Shown here: one piece after another, positions 22,701 through 32,598 of the stretch
Position numbering within the stretch: the first letter of the stretch is position 1
Layout of the letters: every line of letters starts with the position of its first letter
Assembly (NCBI RefSeq): GCF_029852145.1
Contig: NC_079973.1
Span: 6,096,385 to 6,160,384, forward strand
DNA length: 64,000 nt
From: Microplitis mediator
Lineage: Eukaryota > Arthropoda > Insecta > Hymenoptera > Braconidae
Direction: 5' to 3'
The notes under the pieces: model-generated
The model's input: the letters and a program-made list of their open reading frames with translations, nothing else
Told to the model about the DNA's origin: nothing
Databases searched by the model: none
Translations under genes and position numbers: made by a program

Positions 22701-25700
22701 AGCCGACGTCTAATAATTTTTGAATTTTTTTAAAAAATGATAAATTATAAAAAAAAAAATATTTGAAAAAATTGCACCTATAGTTTTTTAAATTTTCTAC
22801 ATGTGCATTTTTTTATTTTGTATTTTTTTGTAATTTATTTGTTGGAAAAAAAATCCGAAAATTTTTAATTGTCTACTAACTCAGAATCATCTTGAAAATA
22901 CGAGTGTAAATGTAGCAGACATACGACAATTTTTAAATTACATATAAAAAAATTAAATAACTAAAATAATAAAATTCCAAAAAAATGCATATACTGAATT
23001 TCAAATTGTCTAAACATGCATTTTTTTATTTTTACTTTATAAAGATTTCAATTTATTATTTCATAAGTTTTTAAAATTGTCAGATGTCCGCTAACTTTAC
23101 TATCATAAATACTTGATATAAAAAATAAATATTAAAATATTTATAATAGAGTAATTTAATTTCAGATTGGGGGAAAATGATACCCAGCAGCGAGTAACAG
23201 GACACATTTCTCTTAAGCAAACGGCAAATTTGCGTAACAATCAGTCCGAGAAACAAAATCATTTAAAAAATAATCCAACAACAGGAACAGTAACCAAAGA
23301 GCCGCTAAATCCAAATAGTACATTTTCATCATTTTATCATCGGCTAACGAGTGCTGAAAATGGAATATCAACATATGTACCATACAGTCCATACACATGG
23401 AGACGTAAAGAAATAACGAGGCCTTTTTCACCACCAACGAATAAAACTAATGAACAAGATTCTGTTACAACAAGTACATTAACAACGACAACAATTGGAG
23501 TTACAACGGCAACAAGATCATATTCGCCTTATCGTCAATACATTGAACAAAATCGTAGATCGACAAATGGCTCGAGTGTGTGTAAAGTAGATATTAATTC
23601 ATTGGACAAGTCTTCTTATCATAATAACAGATTCGAGGAACGTGACAGCAGTACAGATCGATGGCAAAGTGTCTCGCGGTCTCTCAGTCCCTTTGCACGT
23701 GACTACTCACCATGGAGACGGGAGAATGTCGATCCCCCGGGTGTCATTCAGCCTATTACTGAACCTAATAAATATTCGCCTTTCGTACAGCAAAGGCTGG
23801 GACAATATTCTACACCCACACAAACGCCGCCATCCTCGTTGCAAACTCATCCGCCTTCTTATGAAATTTACGGCAGCCCTATGATAAGTCGTAAAAGGTA
23901 ATTTATTTATTAATATATGGATATTTATACATAATAGGGTGTACAGAAAAACATCTACTATTTTCTTTGCTGTTGAAAGACTTGTAGTACACTAAAAAAA
24001 AAATTTTGAGCTCTGAAAATTTATATTTTAATGGCAGTCATCACATTTTTTAATTTAACATTTTTTTAACATTAAAAGTAATTATCCATTGGACGTTTTT
24101 TATACATTTCCGTGTCAAAATAATTTTTTAAGAAATAACGTATAACAATTTTGTAGAAAATTTAATGATACTGAGGTCAGCCGACGTCTAATAATTTTTG
24201 GATTTTTTTTAAACGGTAAATTATAAAAAAATAAAAATTTGAAAAAATTGTACCTACAGTTTTTTAAATTTTCTACATGTGGATATTTTAATTTTTAATT
24301 TTTTGTAATTTATTTGTTGGAAAAAAAATCCGAAAATTGTTAATTGTCTGTTAACTTCAGGATCATAAAATTTAACGATATAAAAAAAACAGTCGGAGGT
24401 TCAAAGCTGTTCCGACATGATAATGAATCAAAACGATTTTCTGTTGAATAAGTGAAGAATTTAAAAATACCATGAATACTAATATAACAAAATATCAATG
24501 CAAAATGTTCAGATTTTAAAGAAATTATTTTTTCAACCCGCTTCAAATATTTCAACAGTAAACAAATAAATTAAGGTACACGACCTAGTACCTGATCAGG
24601 GAACTAGTACCCCGACCAAGGAACTAGAGCCTGATCAGGGAACTAGTACTCGATCAGAGAACTCGTACCTCAACAAGGAACTAGTACCTCGACCAGAGGA
24701 CAAGTGCCCGATTAGGGAACTAGCACTCGATCAGGAAACTAGGACCTGATCCGGGAGCTAGTAACTCGATCAGAGAACTAGTACCCGATCAGGGTATTAG
24801 TACTCGATCACTCCATGTCTTTGTATACCTATACTTAGTAAAATTTAGTAACTATAGATATACAAATACATGAATGATCGGGTACTAGTTCTCTTCTCTC
24901 CGGTACTGGGTCTCTTACCTTAATTGATTTCTTTCTGCACTCTAATATATATTTTCTCGCCTCCGGGCGGAAAGCGTCAACGTTCGTCCCGCTGTGCAAA
25001 ACGAAGTTGCCGCTTTCCGCTTCCGTCGAGAAGAAAAATAGTATACACTCCTCGGGAAATAGATAAGAAACCCTTAGATCACCTCGGCTTCGTCTCGGCC
25101 AACAATTACATGTGATCTGAGACATTTCTTACTTTACTTCCCTAGGTGTGTAATATACTATTTATATTATTGAATAATAAATGAGTGAATAAATAAAACA
25201 ATCATTTCAGATTTCCTTCAGAACCACCAGTATCAGGTTCACACGGTTCAACAAGCCCTCAGTTATTAATTTCACGATTTGCTCACCAATTAAAGCAAGA
25301 ACCTCTACCCAAAATAGCTCCAGTTGAGGTGACAAATCCTAAAGAGTCTGCTAAGAAACGTTTCGCTTCTTATGTCAGATTAAGACTAGGTGGTGAACGT
25401 GCTCCTTCACCCGAACCACCACCACGATTTAGTCGCGGCGAATCACCTCTCGCTATACGAAGAAATTTAATTGACCAGCCTTCGCCATCATTTTCTCGAA
25501 GGTACCAAATAAATTTTTTTAAAATTACTACTGACCTATTTTGTTACTTTGAATAAAAAAAAAATGTTATTTCAGATATATATCACCGTCACCACCTCAG
25601 CCACCACCAAGACGACTATCTGAAAGTAATTCAGTACCTGGCAGCCCTCAGCACGTACGTGCACGACTTCATTACACCCCAGAACCACAAAGAAGGCCTC

Positions 25701-25711
25701 AGCTTCCATAA
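13762..25711 (+). CDS. MAP2K7: MAP kinase kinase 7 (hemipterous), long isoform
   Basis: Eight coding exons join in frame: 13762-13933, 15271-15758, 17005-17184, 17491-17625, 19450-19694, 23166-23897, 25211-25501, 25576-25711, giving 792 residues. Dual-specificity kinase that phosphorylates JNK. Seen: N-terminal helix MSSTLENKILNLQERLRAE as in MKK7; a JNK docking site RKQLDLPI (68-75); Gly-loop GNGTCG (122-127); VAVK-type Lys144; HRDVKPSN (from 236); DFG (256-258); activation segment SKAKT with Ser266 and Thr270; the DVWSLGITLVELATG core; and the C-terminal W-G/DVD-like tail in exon 5. Exons 6-8 add about 385 Ser/Pro/Thr-rich residues of low order, reminiscent of the long C-terminus of Drosophila hep. 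An alternative last exon at 19902 gives a 423-residue form. ATG 13762 is preferred over the in-frame ATG at 13717 because homology begins at MSSTLE. Introns 1, 2, 4, 5 and 6 are loaded with transposons. Confidence 0.95.
14372..15195. mobile_element. MITE-A/A/B/A cluster in MKK7 intron 1
   Basis: In order: MITE-A 14372-14567, MITE-A about 14573-14771, MITE-B 14779-14978 (ends ATGAATAAGAATGTAGCAG and GCTACATTCACACTCAT), MITE-A 14987-15195. Each MITE-A shows ATGATCCTGAAATTGACAG at one end and a TTCAGTATCAT-type end at the other. They account for over 60 % of the 1,337-bp intron; the remainder (13934-14371) shows nothing further. Confidence 0.75.
15759..16410. other. MKK7 intron 2, first half
   Basis: AT-rich intron with no coding signal or recognisable mobile element ends; a GC-richer patch at 15828-15870 (GGTACCGGTTTTGGGCAC) and one near 16010-16050 may be the ends of an old inverted element (CAGTTTTGGACACTCG versus TGTCCGAAAATGGAGCAG). 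Confidence 0.4.
16411..16634. mobile_element. Element G, copy 1 (TIR GTACCCGAAGATCGGAA)
   Basis: A 224-bp unit in MKK7 intron 2 with ends GTACCCGAAGATCGGAATG and TTCCGATCTTCAGGTGC, extended by TTTTTCGCG / CGCGAAAAACG. A second copy of 222 bp lies at 40291-40512 in EHMT intron 6. No frame is encoded; a typical short non-autonomous DNA element. Confidence 0.75.
17695..18780 (+). mobile_element. Composite repeat F with element C inside, MKK7 intron 4
   Basis: Repeat F starts GTATATTGTGTGACAAGAG (17693) and has GATGAAAC..CAGTCTGAAATCG modules; it is interrupted by an element C fragment at 18007-18426 (TTAA then GGGCATTCTCCGACAG) and continues at about 18500-18780 with modules such as GGCAGAAACAATTG and TTTCGATGCTGGTATCTTG. 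The same F-C-F order occurs in reverse orientation at 37745-38712, so the composite was copied as a unit. Not assigned to a superfamily. Confidence 0.65.
18781..19449. other. Rest of MKK7 intron 4
   Basis: AT-rich, with oligo-A and oligo-T tracts and no coding or repeat-end signal I can support, up to the acceptor at 19449. Confidence 0.5.
19902..19953 (+). CDS. MAP2K7: Alternative last coding exon of MKK7 (short isoform)
   Basis: A strong acceptor (long T-run, then CTTTTTTCTAG) precedes 19902. Joined to exon 5, which ends with two bases AG, it reads SEESNIVRNLKRHEIPD followed by TAA at 19951, with AATAAA overlapping the stop. This gives a 423-residue kinase, close to the 419 of the canonical human MKK7, which ends soon after the kinase domain. 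The long form instead skips to exon 6 at 23166. Read-out by eye; no transcript evidence. Confidence 0.6.
19954..20778. other. MKK7 intron 5 / 3' region of the short isoform
   Basis: AT-rich, with several AATAAA words that could serve the short transcript. At 20632-20720 there is a conspicuous GC-rich block (GTTACAGCGTTGAGCTTGAG...) with an acceptor-like TGTTACAG at 20657; spliced from exon 5 it would add SVELEGGSAA and stop. Whether it is a real alternative exon is open. Confidence 0.4.
20833..21034. mobile_element. MITE-A inside element E
   Basis: It begins ATGATCTTGAAGTCAGCAG and ends GCTAACTTCAGTATCAT. The flanks TCAGGGAG and TCAGGGAA suggest an 8-bp duplication with one change. Copy 2 of element E shows the empty site ATCAGGGAATTT. 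Confidence 0.8.
21105..21561. mobile_element. Tc1/mariner-like non-autonomous element
   Basis: CACTAGTCACAAAAATTAAG at the left and CTTAATTTTTGTGACTAGTG at the right, each flanked by TA. These ends and the TA duplication are typical of Tc1/mariner relatives. The 457-bp body is itself largely palindromic and encodes no transposase. Confidence 0.8.
21848..22678. other. MKK7 intron 5, middle part
   Basis: AT-rich intron. A C-rich patch at 21985-22037 ending CACTCATG|GTAAGC looks like an exon end but cannot be placed in frame (see rejected items). No other signal. Confidence 0.4.
22687..22890. mobile_element. MITE-A, TSD CTTGAAAA, MKK7 intron 5
   Basis: The unit ATGGTACTAAAGTTAGCCG ... CTACTAACTCAGAATCAT is flanked exactly by CTTGAAAA at 22679-22686 and 22891-22898. 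Confidence 0.85.
22901..23106. mobile_element. MITE-B with a MITE-A-like right end
   Basis: The left end ACGAGTGTAAATGTAGCAGAC and the AATGCATATACTGAATTTC centre are MITE-B, but the right end reads GTCCGCTAACTTTACTATCAT, as in MITE-A. Either a recombinant or a divergent member linking the two families. Confidence 0.6.
24165..24366. mobile_element. MITE-A, TSD AAAATTTA, MKK7 intron 6
   Basis: ATGATACTGAGGTCAGCCG ... CTGTTAACTTCAGGATCAT, 202 bp, flanked exactly by AAAATTTA at 24157-24164 and 24367-24374. Confidence 0.85.
24571..24923. mobile_element. Element I, copy 1: TTAA-flanked, with a tandem array
   Basis: TTAA at 24571-24574 and 24920-24923 borders the inverted ends GGTACACGACCTAGTACC and CGGTACTGGGTCTCTTACC. 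The left half is a tandem array (24586-24815) and the right half shares GATCACTCCATG...ACAAATACATGAATGATCGG with copy 2 at 43127-43910. It is non-coding. Confidence 0.75.
24586..24815 (+). repeat. Twelve 19-20 bp tandem units (CTAGTACCCGATCAGGGAA)
   Basis: About twelve consecutive, imperfect units of consensus CTAGTACCCGATCAGGGAA within element I. The corresponding place in copy 2 has only one to two units, so the array expanded locally. Confidence 0.85.
24955..25165. repeat. Repeat J fragment (CACCTAGG / TATATTAC type)
   Basis: A GC-rich hairpin (GGGCGGAAAGCG ... CGCTTTCCGCTTCCGTCG) is followed by ATAGTATACAC, TCACCTCGGCTTCG, ACATGTGATCTGAGAC and CCTAGGTGTGTAATATACT. The same modules appear in 54765-55113. 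It ends 45 bp before the acceptor of MKK7 exon 7. Confidence 0.6.
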
Positions 25712-26177
25712 CCCACCGTTATTTTTGCCTCATAATAAATTTAAATCCACACTAGTGCCATACAATTATCTTACACTCAAGACTATTCTGATAAATTGCT
25801 TAATTTATTATTGAATATTTATATTTTATTAAATAGTCTCGGGTAAAATAATTTTTCTATGCGGTACAAAATCAAATAAAACACGCGATCCCTAGCTCGT
25901 CACATTATTAAATAATAATAATTAATATTTAATTAATTAAAGCACTAAGTGCAAAACGTTTGTGTGATTAGAAAATTTTTACACACGTTTATAATTAATC
26001 AGTGACGTTGATTAGTTAATGAGTTTTAATAATTGCAATTTCGTAGTCGCGAGTCACGAAATTTATGTTTGTTCGTGTATATTAATTTATTTATAATAAT
26101 ATGGGATATTCCATATCAAATCAAATGATTTTGTGCCTTTAGGTTTTTTATTTGTCTGAAAATTAATTGAAAAAAAA
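25712..26177 (+). other. MKK7 3' untranslated region
   Basis: AT-rich, with AATAAA at about 25732 and 25874, the likely polyadenylation signals of the long isoform. No coding signal. Confidence 0.5.
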
Positions 26178-28038
26178 GGCTTGCAGGCAAAATCCCCACA
26201 TCACATTCTGACCAGTGTATATTTCGTCCAAATACGTTTCCACGAAGCAACAAAATGCCCAAATCATAAATAGCCAAAGTGATAAAATGTTCAAATCACA
26301 AAATGCAAATGTTTCAATACGTTGGAATAAAAACGCGCCCAAGTAACAATTCGACCAATTGAAAAAATGTTAAAGTTAAAAAATCCTGAAATCATACTTC
26401 GCAGAATTCACGATTTGTCCAAGTGACAATTCGTCAAAGTTATAAAATGCCCAAAAAAAAGGGAGAGATAACTTCAGTCAATAAATTAGAATTCTATAGT
26501 AAAATTAGGATTATCATAACAGTGACCAGATGATAGACAAAAAAAATTAGCGGTAAATTAAAAAAAAAAGAAAATTGTATATCATAATAATGAATAGTAC
26601 TTTTTGGAATTGAACAAGAAGTAAATTTATCATCTTTTATATTTAATAAAAAATAAATTAATTACAGTAATTTAAGTAAAAATAATTATTAAAAAAACAA
26701 AAAAAAATTTTCTTTGAAATTTGAAACGAAGTACTGAAAGTAATTACCAAGTGCAAATAAGACATAAATATAAAATATACATATAATTACAACTTGACTA
26801 ATTTCTATACATTATTTTTACGTACCTTTAAATTTTCAAGTCATAAATATATCGTTAAATTTTTTTTTTATTGTCCGTGAATCAAACAATTTTTTAAAAT
26901 ATTAATTTTGAAGATAACAATTATTTGAAAAACTTTATTTTGAACTAAAAATTTTTTTATTTTATATATGATTAATTTCCAAATAGTTGAAACTTCACAA
27001 ATCAAAAAGTAAGTGAGATTGTTACAAAAAAATTTGAACTTTAAACTTCAAATCTATATTAATCACATGAGTAAATTTATAACAATTATTTTAGAAAATC
27101 AGAAAAATGGTAAACAGTGAATTTGTCAATAAAGATTTGAAGTTTGACTCTAATTTATAAAATGTGTAGAATACACTTCAAATTTTTTTGTAACAATCTC
27201 AATTACTTTTTGATTTGTGAAATTTCAACTATTTGGAAATCAATCATATATAAAATAAAATAATTTTTAGTTCAAAATAAAGTTTTTCAAATAATTGTTA
27301 TCTTCAAAATTAATATTTTAAAAAATTGTTTGATTCACGGACAATAAAAAAAAAATTTAACGATATATTTATGACTTGAAAATTTAAAGGTACGTAAAAA
27401 TAATGTATAGAAATTAGTCAAGTTGTAATTATATGTATATTTTATATTTATGTCTTATTTGCACTTGGTAATTACTTTCAGTACTTCGTTTCAAATTTCA
27501 AAGAAAATTTTTTTTTTGTTTTTTTAATAATTATTTTTACTTAAATTACTGTAATTAATTTATTTTTTATTAAATATAAAAGATAATAAATTTACTTCTT
27601 GTTCAATTCCAAAAAGTACTATTCATTATTATGATATACAATTTTCTTTTTTTTTTAATTTACCGCTAATTTTTTTTGTCTATCATCTGGTCACTGTTAT
27701 GATAATCCTAATTTTACTATAGAATTCTAATTTATTGACTGAAGTTATCTCTCCCTTTTTTTTGGGCATTTTATAACTTTGACGAATTGTCACTTGGACA
27801 AATCGTGAATTCTGCGAAGTATGATTTCAGGATTTTTTAACTTTGACATTTTTTCAATTGGTCGAATTGTTACTTGGGCGCGTTTTTATTCCAACGTATT
27901 GAAACATTTGCATTTTGTGACTTGAACATTTTATCACTTTGGCTATGTATGATTTGGGCATTTTGTTGCTTCGTAGAAACGTATTTGGACGAAATATACA
28001 CTGGTCAGAATGTGATGTGGGGATTTTGCCTGCAAGCC
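26178..28038. mobile_element. 1.86-kb foldback element (two 860-bp inverted arms)
   Basis: The left arm (26178 to about 27035) reads GGCTTGCAGGCAAAATCCCC...; the right arm (about 27178-28038) is its reverse complement. Over the outer 170 bp I count three mismatches, so the arms are roughly 98 % identical. About 140 bp separates them. The outer 300 bp of each arm consist of degenerate 15-18 bp units of the form CAAATCAYAAAATG / CAAGTGACAATTCG, as in known foldback transposons with subterminal arrays. Eight A residues flank each end, possibly a target duplication. No protein is encoded; the open frame at 27874-28095 is a by-product of the arm. A transcript would fold into a long double-stranded RNA. 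Confidence 0.85.
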
Positions 28039-28292
28039 AAAAAAAAGAGCTTCCGAAGTCACCGCAATCCCCGAGGGTGTAAAATCGACGTTTAGGAAAT
28101 TTTTAGGTGCGGCCTAGCCTTAACCCTATACTGTATCTGTGTAGTGTGATTGTAAATCTGTTACACCAGTGATTTATTACTCTAATTTTTCATAATAGTA
28201 ATTTATTTTTAAACTTTAAATGACACGATTTAAGATACAGTATTATTGTTTATGATTATTTATTTATATTTTCGGCCGATAAATACCATAAG

Positions 28293-29318
28293 ATGTATAT
28301 CGAATTCTTTACCGAACTTATACAGTTCCTGTTGTTCGCGTACGGAATGGCCATAATTTCGCAAATACTCGGTTTCTTTGTATCATATTTTCTTGGGATT
28401 CTACGTAAGTATTGGAAGGGCAAAGTAAAATATTGTGGTGAGGAGAATCAAAAAAAATTGATTGTGAAGGAAGATGATAAAGACGACAAGGATGATAAAC
28501 AGAAGCATGTACAATTTGAGAGCACTTTTCAAATTTCATCAGACATAAACGTTCAGAAGGAAAATCTCCAGCAAGCGACTAAGTCCAATGCGGTTGGCGC
28601 CATTATTCATAAAAAGCAGGAAGATCAAGGTTGGATGCAAGGACATCATCAGCAAAAATTGTTAGCTCAGTGTAAGCAGCGAGACATGATCATTGCTGAG
28701 ATTGACAGTATTAAAAGCTTGTTGAAGTCGCGATTGACACAAAAACAAATGAAATTTGATCAACTCCAGGGTAATCACATAACTGTTACTCAGGATCAAA
28801 CGGCTACGTGTGATTCCAGCTCAAATGAGATTGAAATGCTGAAACAGCAGTTTGGCATGATGCAGGAACAGTTTATGCACTTGGAAAGACGATTGCAGAG
28901 CCTATGCGAGTTCGAAGTGCATTCAGTAAGACAATTCAAAGAGTTGCATCGTGCATTCACTAATCTTGACCATCTTTCTAAAAACCCTCATCGCCATGAA
29001 CAGGAATTGCAGAATGGCGATAAAAAATCAAGTGCCGTTCATCTGGAAATGATACAAATCCAGGAAGAGAACGAACGACTTGAAGACATGCAGCGAACGC
29101 AAAAAAATGGCCAGATTGATGATTTGCAGAGCGATTTGATCAAAGCTAAAGTCGAATCTCTACAACGGGATGCAAGTAACCACTCAAGTTTTACTGAACG
29201 GCTTCAGGATGACTTGGAGGCTCTGCGATTAAAGAACAACAATGAAGCTATCGGAGCTTGTAGTAGTCTCGATCAGTCTGTGAACGGACCTTCATCGGAG
29301 TGCACAAAGCCAGAGTAG
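28293..29318 (+). CDS. Unrecognised membrane-anchored coiled-coil protein (341 aa)
   Basis: An intronless 341-codon gene that I do not recognise. Residues 5-38 (FFTELIQFLLFAYGMAIISQ and onward) are hydrophobic, enough for one long or two short membrane helices, followed by a basic stop RKYWKGK. Next come an acidic/Lys stretch (KEDDKDDKDDK, about 59-69) and a long Gln/Glu/Lys-rich helix-forming region from about 115 to 325 with heptad-like Leu spacing (IEMLKQQFGMMQEQFMHLER). The likely picture is an N-terminally anchored coiled-coil protein facing the cytosol; its role is unknown. GC content is clearly above its surroundings and continues for about 100 nt past the stop, where TAG is followed at once by GTGAGAAC, a good donor, so a spliced 3' UTR is possible. 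AATAAA words occur near 29540. ATG 28293 is the first in frame. It begins 254 bp after the foldback element. Confidence 0.7.
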   Translation: MYIEFFTELIQFLLFAYGMAIISQILGFFVSYFLGILRKYWKGKVKYCGEENQKKLIVKEDDKDDKDDKQKHVQFESTFQISSDINVQKENLQQATKSNAVGAIIHKKQEDQGWMQGHHQQKLLAQCKQRDMIIAEIDSIKSLLKSRLTQKQMKFDQLQGNHITVTQDQTATCDSSSNEIEMLKQQFGMMQEQFMHLERRLQSLCEFEVHSVRQFKELHRAFTNLDHLSKNPHRHEQELQNGDKKSSAVHLEMIQIQEENERLEDMQRTQKNGQIDDLQSDLIKAKVESLQRDASNHSSFTERLQDDLEALRLKNNNEAIGACSSLDQSVNGPSSECTKPE

Positions 29319-30227
29319 GTGAGAACCACCACCCTGTTACCTGGAATGGATGAAACCCTTATCACGAACCTGGAACCCGAAATATGTTCCATAACCAGCA
29401 TCAAACCGGCTATCGAGTCACAGCAAGATTTAAACTAACTCATTTATCTTCGGATTAAATTCCGATAATCTTCATACGTCAACTTACGCCAGAGATGTTA
29501 ATTACGATCCACAACAAAAAAGACGCAAGAAAAATAGGAAAATAAATAAAAGCAATACAAAATAAAAAATACGGCTAAACTTTTTATTGATCCAAGTGTT
29601 GCGGAAAGTATTACTGGCTCGATTAAATTTTAAAATGACAGTTGGTGCATCTTTGCTTTTGGTAAATGGATTGAGGATTTTTTTCTTTTTCTTTTCCTTC
29701 ATTTTTGTCTTATGTTTATCCTACAATTAGAGCCTCTAAATTAATTAAACATAGCAGGATCTATAAATGGAAGTATAAATCAATTAATTGAAAAAAAAAA
29801 ATTTGAATTTATTTTACTGAGTAGAAAATTAAAATAAATTTTAAGACAAATCAAAAACTTAATGGTACAAAATCGAAATTTTTTATGGGATATCTCATAT
29901 ATATATTATATATTTATATATATGTAAACAAAAGAGAGAAATTATATATATTAAAATTTTTCAATGCCTCTTGTATCGCCTATTTGTATTTAAATCAGTA
30001 ACGATGTGCTCAACTTTTTATATCGCTTGTCAAAAAAAAAAAAAAAAAAAAAAAAAAATTGTAATTCGAATATATATTAATGAAATTTAAATTTAATAAA
30101 TAAGCGAATAATTAAAGTTTATAAAAAGAGTTTTCGGATTCTGGTAAAAATAATCATTTACCAAATGACGGTATTATTTTATTCATTTTTTTATAAAATT
30201 AAAAATTTGAAATCGATTAAATAAAAA
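29319..30227. other. 3' region of the 341-aa gene and AT-rich DNA
   Basis: The first 200 bases are GC-richer and probably transcribed; AATAAATAAA lies at about 29539-29549. A poly-A run of 26 bases is at 30033-30058. Nothing else supportable. Confidence 0.45.
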
Positions 30228-30591
30228 AGATTCTGAAGGTAACAGACAATTAAGAATTTTTTGATTTTTTGTTTTCAATAGATCAGTTGCAAAAAAAAAA
30301 AACTAAAAATATGCATGTGTAGAAAATTTTAAAAACTACAAGTGTAATTTTTTTAAATGTTTTTTTTTTTTTATGATTTATCTAAAAAAAAAAAATCAAA
30401 AAATTATTAGACGTCGGTTAATTTCATTGTCATGAAGTTAACAAACAATTAACAATTTTCGGATTTTTTTCAACAGATTAATTGCAAAGAAAAAAAACTA
30501 AAGGTGCAATTTTTTAAAATACTTTTTTTTGTGAATTATCGTTTGAAGAAAAAAATTAAAAAATTATTAGACGTCGGCTAACTTCAGTATC
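30228..30591. mobile_element. Two MITE-A copies
   Basis: About 30228-30434 (GATTCTGAAGGTAACAGAC ... GTTAATTTCATTGTCAT) and 30431-30591 (GTCATGAAGTTAACAAAC ... GGCTAACTTCAGTATCA). The second is shortened in the middle. 30592-30960 is AT-rich without signal. Confidence 0.65.
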
Positions 30592-30960
30592 AAATAAAAA
30601 GTGTAATTATGCTGTTCTATTTATTTTTTGTTAATTATAAGTATGTACTTTTTTTATAGATTATATTTATTGTAGAAGTTAAAAAAAATTTGTTTAATTT
30701 TTTATTCTTTACTTGCTAAATTATAGAACTAATAATATTTTTTTATTTGCAGATCAGTTGATAAGATAAAAAAAATTTCGAAAAAATTTAAATCATTTTT
30801 ATGACTTGAAATAAATAGAGTAGCAGAATTGCATAATCAAAAAATTAAATATAAAGTGGAAACAAAGTAATTATACCACGGCCTAGATAAAAAAGTATTG
30901 AATTAAAATTTAAAAAAAAATCAATCATTTTTTATGCTAAAGAAAATGCACACAATGTAC

Positions 30961-31309
30961 GAGTGTGAATATAGCAGACATCAGACAAATTTAAAATTAT
31001 AAATAAATAGAGTAAATAATAAAAAAAAAATACTTATAAAAAATGCACTTATGAATTTTTAAATTTTCCAAACGCGCATTTTAAAAAATTTTATTTTTTT
31101 AATTATTTAGGGCCAGTTTTTCAAACCAAGTTTATTTTTATCCGGGTTTTAATTAATTTTGCTAGTATATCTACATATTAATAATATATATATATACCAG
31201 CAATGATAATTAAAACCCGGATAAAAATAAACTCGGTTTGAAAAACTGGCCCTTACTCTATTTATTAATAATTTTAAATTTTTCTGATGTCTGCTACATT
31301 CACACTCAT
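30961..31309. mobile_element. MITE-B carrying a Harbinger-type MITE
   Basis: Outer ends GAGTGTGAATATAGCAGAC and GTCTGCTACATTCACACTCAT. Removing 31110-31255 restores ATTATTTACTCTATTTATT, the family's usual interior. ACACAAT occurs on both flanks and may be part of the outer target duplication. Confidence 0.8.
31110..31252. mobile_element. PIF/Harbinger-like palindromic MITE, TSD TTA
   Basis: A 143-bp unit with ends GGGCCAGTTTTTCAAACC and GGTTTGAAAAACTGGCCC, extended by AAGTTTATTTTTATCCGGG. TTA is present on both sides (31107-31109, 31253-31255). A 3-bp TTA/TWA duplication and GGGCC-type ends are characteristic of PIF/Harbinger MITEs. Confidence 0.85.
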
Positions 31310-31990
31310 ACACAATCTATTGATATTTTTTTTTCTACAAAAATTTTTAAAAAACAGGCGTTTATAATTTTCCACTCGTAAGTTATTTCTATAATGTAAG
31401 TTACTATAATTATTGTAATTAAAAATTCACCACTAAATTAAAATTTAAAAAAATACGTATTTAAAAAACGAGCTTGATGTTTTAAACTTCCGGTATTATT
31501 CATTAATAAAAAAATATTTATAATCACTCTGATTTAATATTTACAAAAAGTTAATAAATAATTTTAAAAAAAAGGGATTGTGTAACAATACGTAAATTTT
31601 TTAACAGAATTACAAAAAAATATTTGAATAATAATAATATATTTTTAATCGTTAAAATAACTTACGATTTAAAATGCACAAGCCTTATGGCATTGGTTAT
31701 TATTAATGTAATAAATATATAAATTTACAACAGAGATATAAAGTAAAAAATTGTATATTATTTAAATTATAAATGCATTGCAGATGGAGATAAAAATTGT
31801 AATTATTAATTTGTAATTCATATTCATTTATTACTATTAAATAGTACTCTATATTATTAATAAATATACACATACATATATATACAGATATATGTAGGTA
31901 CACATAGACAATTACCTTTGTCATACAAGTAATGTAAATAAACTTATATTTATACGAAATGTTTTTTATTTCCTTTTCCTAAATATTATT
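31310..31990. other. AT-rich intergenic DNA
   Basis: Only low-complexity AT sequence; no gene or repeat end seen. Confidence 0.5.
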
Positions 31991-32598
31991 TGATACTGGG
32001 ATTACCTGACGTCTAATTTTTGGATTTTTTTTAAAACGATAAATTAAAAAAAAAATAGTTTTTTTAAAAATTACACCTATAGTTTTTCAAATTTTTTACA
32101 TGTGCAAATTTTTAGTTTTTTTTTTTTTTTATTTTAATTAAACTGGTGAAAAAAAAATTCGAAAATTCATAATTGTCTGCTAACTTCAGGATCACTTATT
32201 TGTCATCCTGAAGTTAACCGACAATTAAAAATTTCCGGATTTTTTTTTCAATAATTCAATTACAGAAAAAAATAAAACTGAAAAATGCACAAATAGAAAA
32301 TCTAAAAAACTATAAGTGCAATTTTGTTTCATATTTTTTTTTTATAATTTATTGTTTTAAAAAAAATCCAAAAATTATTAAACGTTAGCTAACTTTAGAA
32401 TCACTTATTTATGATACTGAAATTAGTCGACTTCTAATAATTTTTGGATTTTTTTAAAAACGGCAAATTTAAAAAAATTACACTTATAGTTTTTCAAATT
32501 TTCTATATGTGCATTTTTTTATTTTATTTTTTTTTTTAATTAAATTGTTTAAAAAAAAAATCAGAAAATTCTTAATTATCTGCCAACTCCAGGATCAT
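31991..32598. mobile_element. Three MITE-A copies in a row
   Basis: 31991-32194, 32203-32403 and 32411-32598. The middle copy is flanked by CTTATTTG and CTTATTTA, an 8-bp duplication with one mismatch, so it inserted next to or between older copies. Confidence 0.75.

Noticed and set aside
25000..25125. Minus- and plus-strand frames in the GC-rich part of repeat J
   Set aside because: The same hairpin-rich sequence recurs at 54765-55113 with altered frames, so it is repeat DNA.
27874..28095. 73-codon frame at the right arm of the palindrome
   Set aside because: Composed of the foldback subterminal repeats; the left arm contains the same sequence inverted, so no independent coding evidence.
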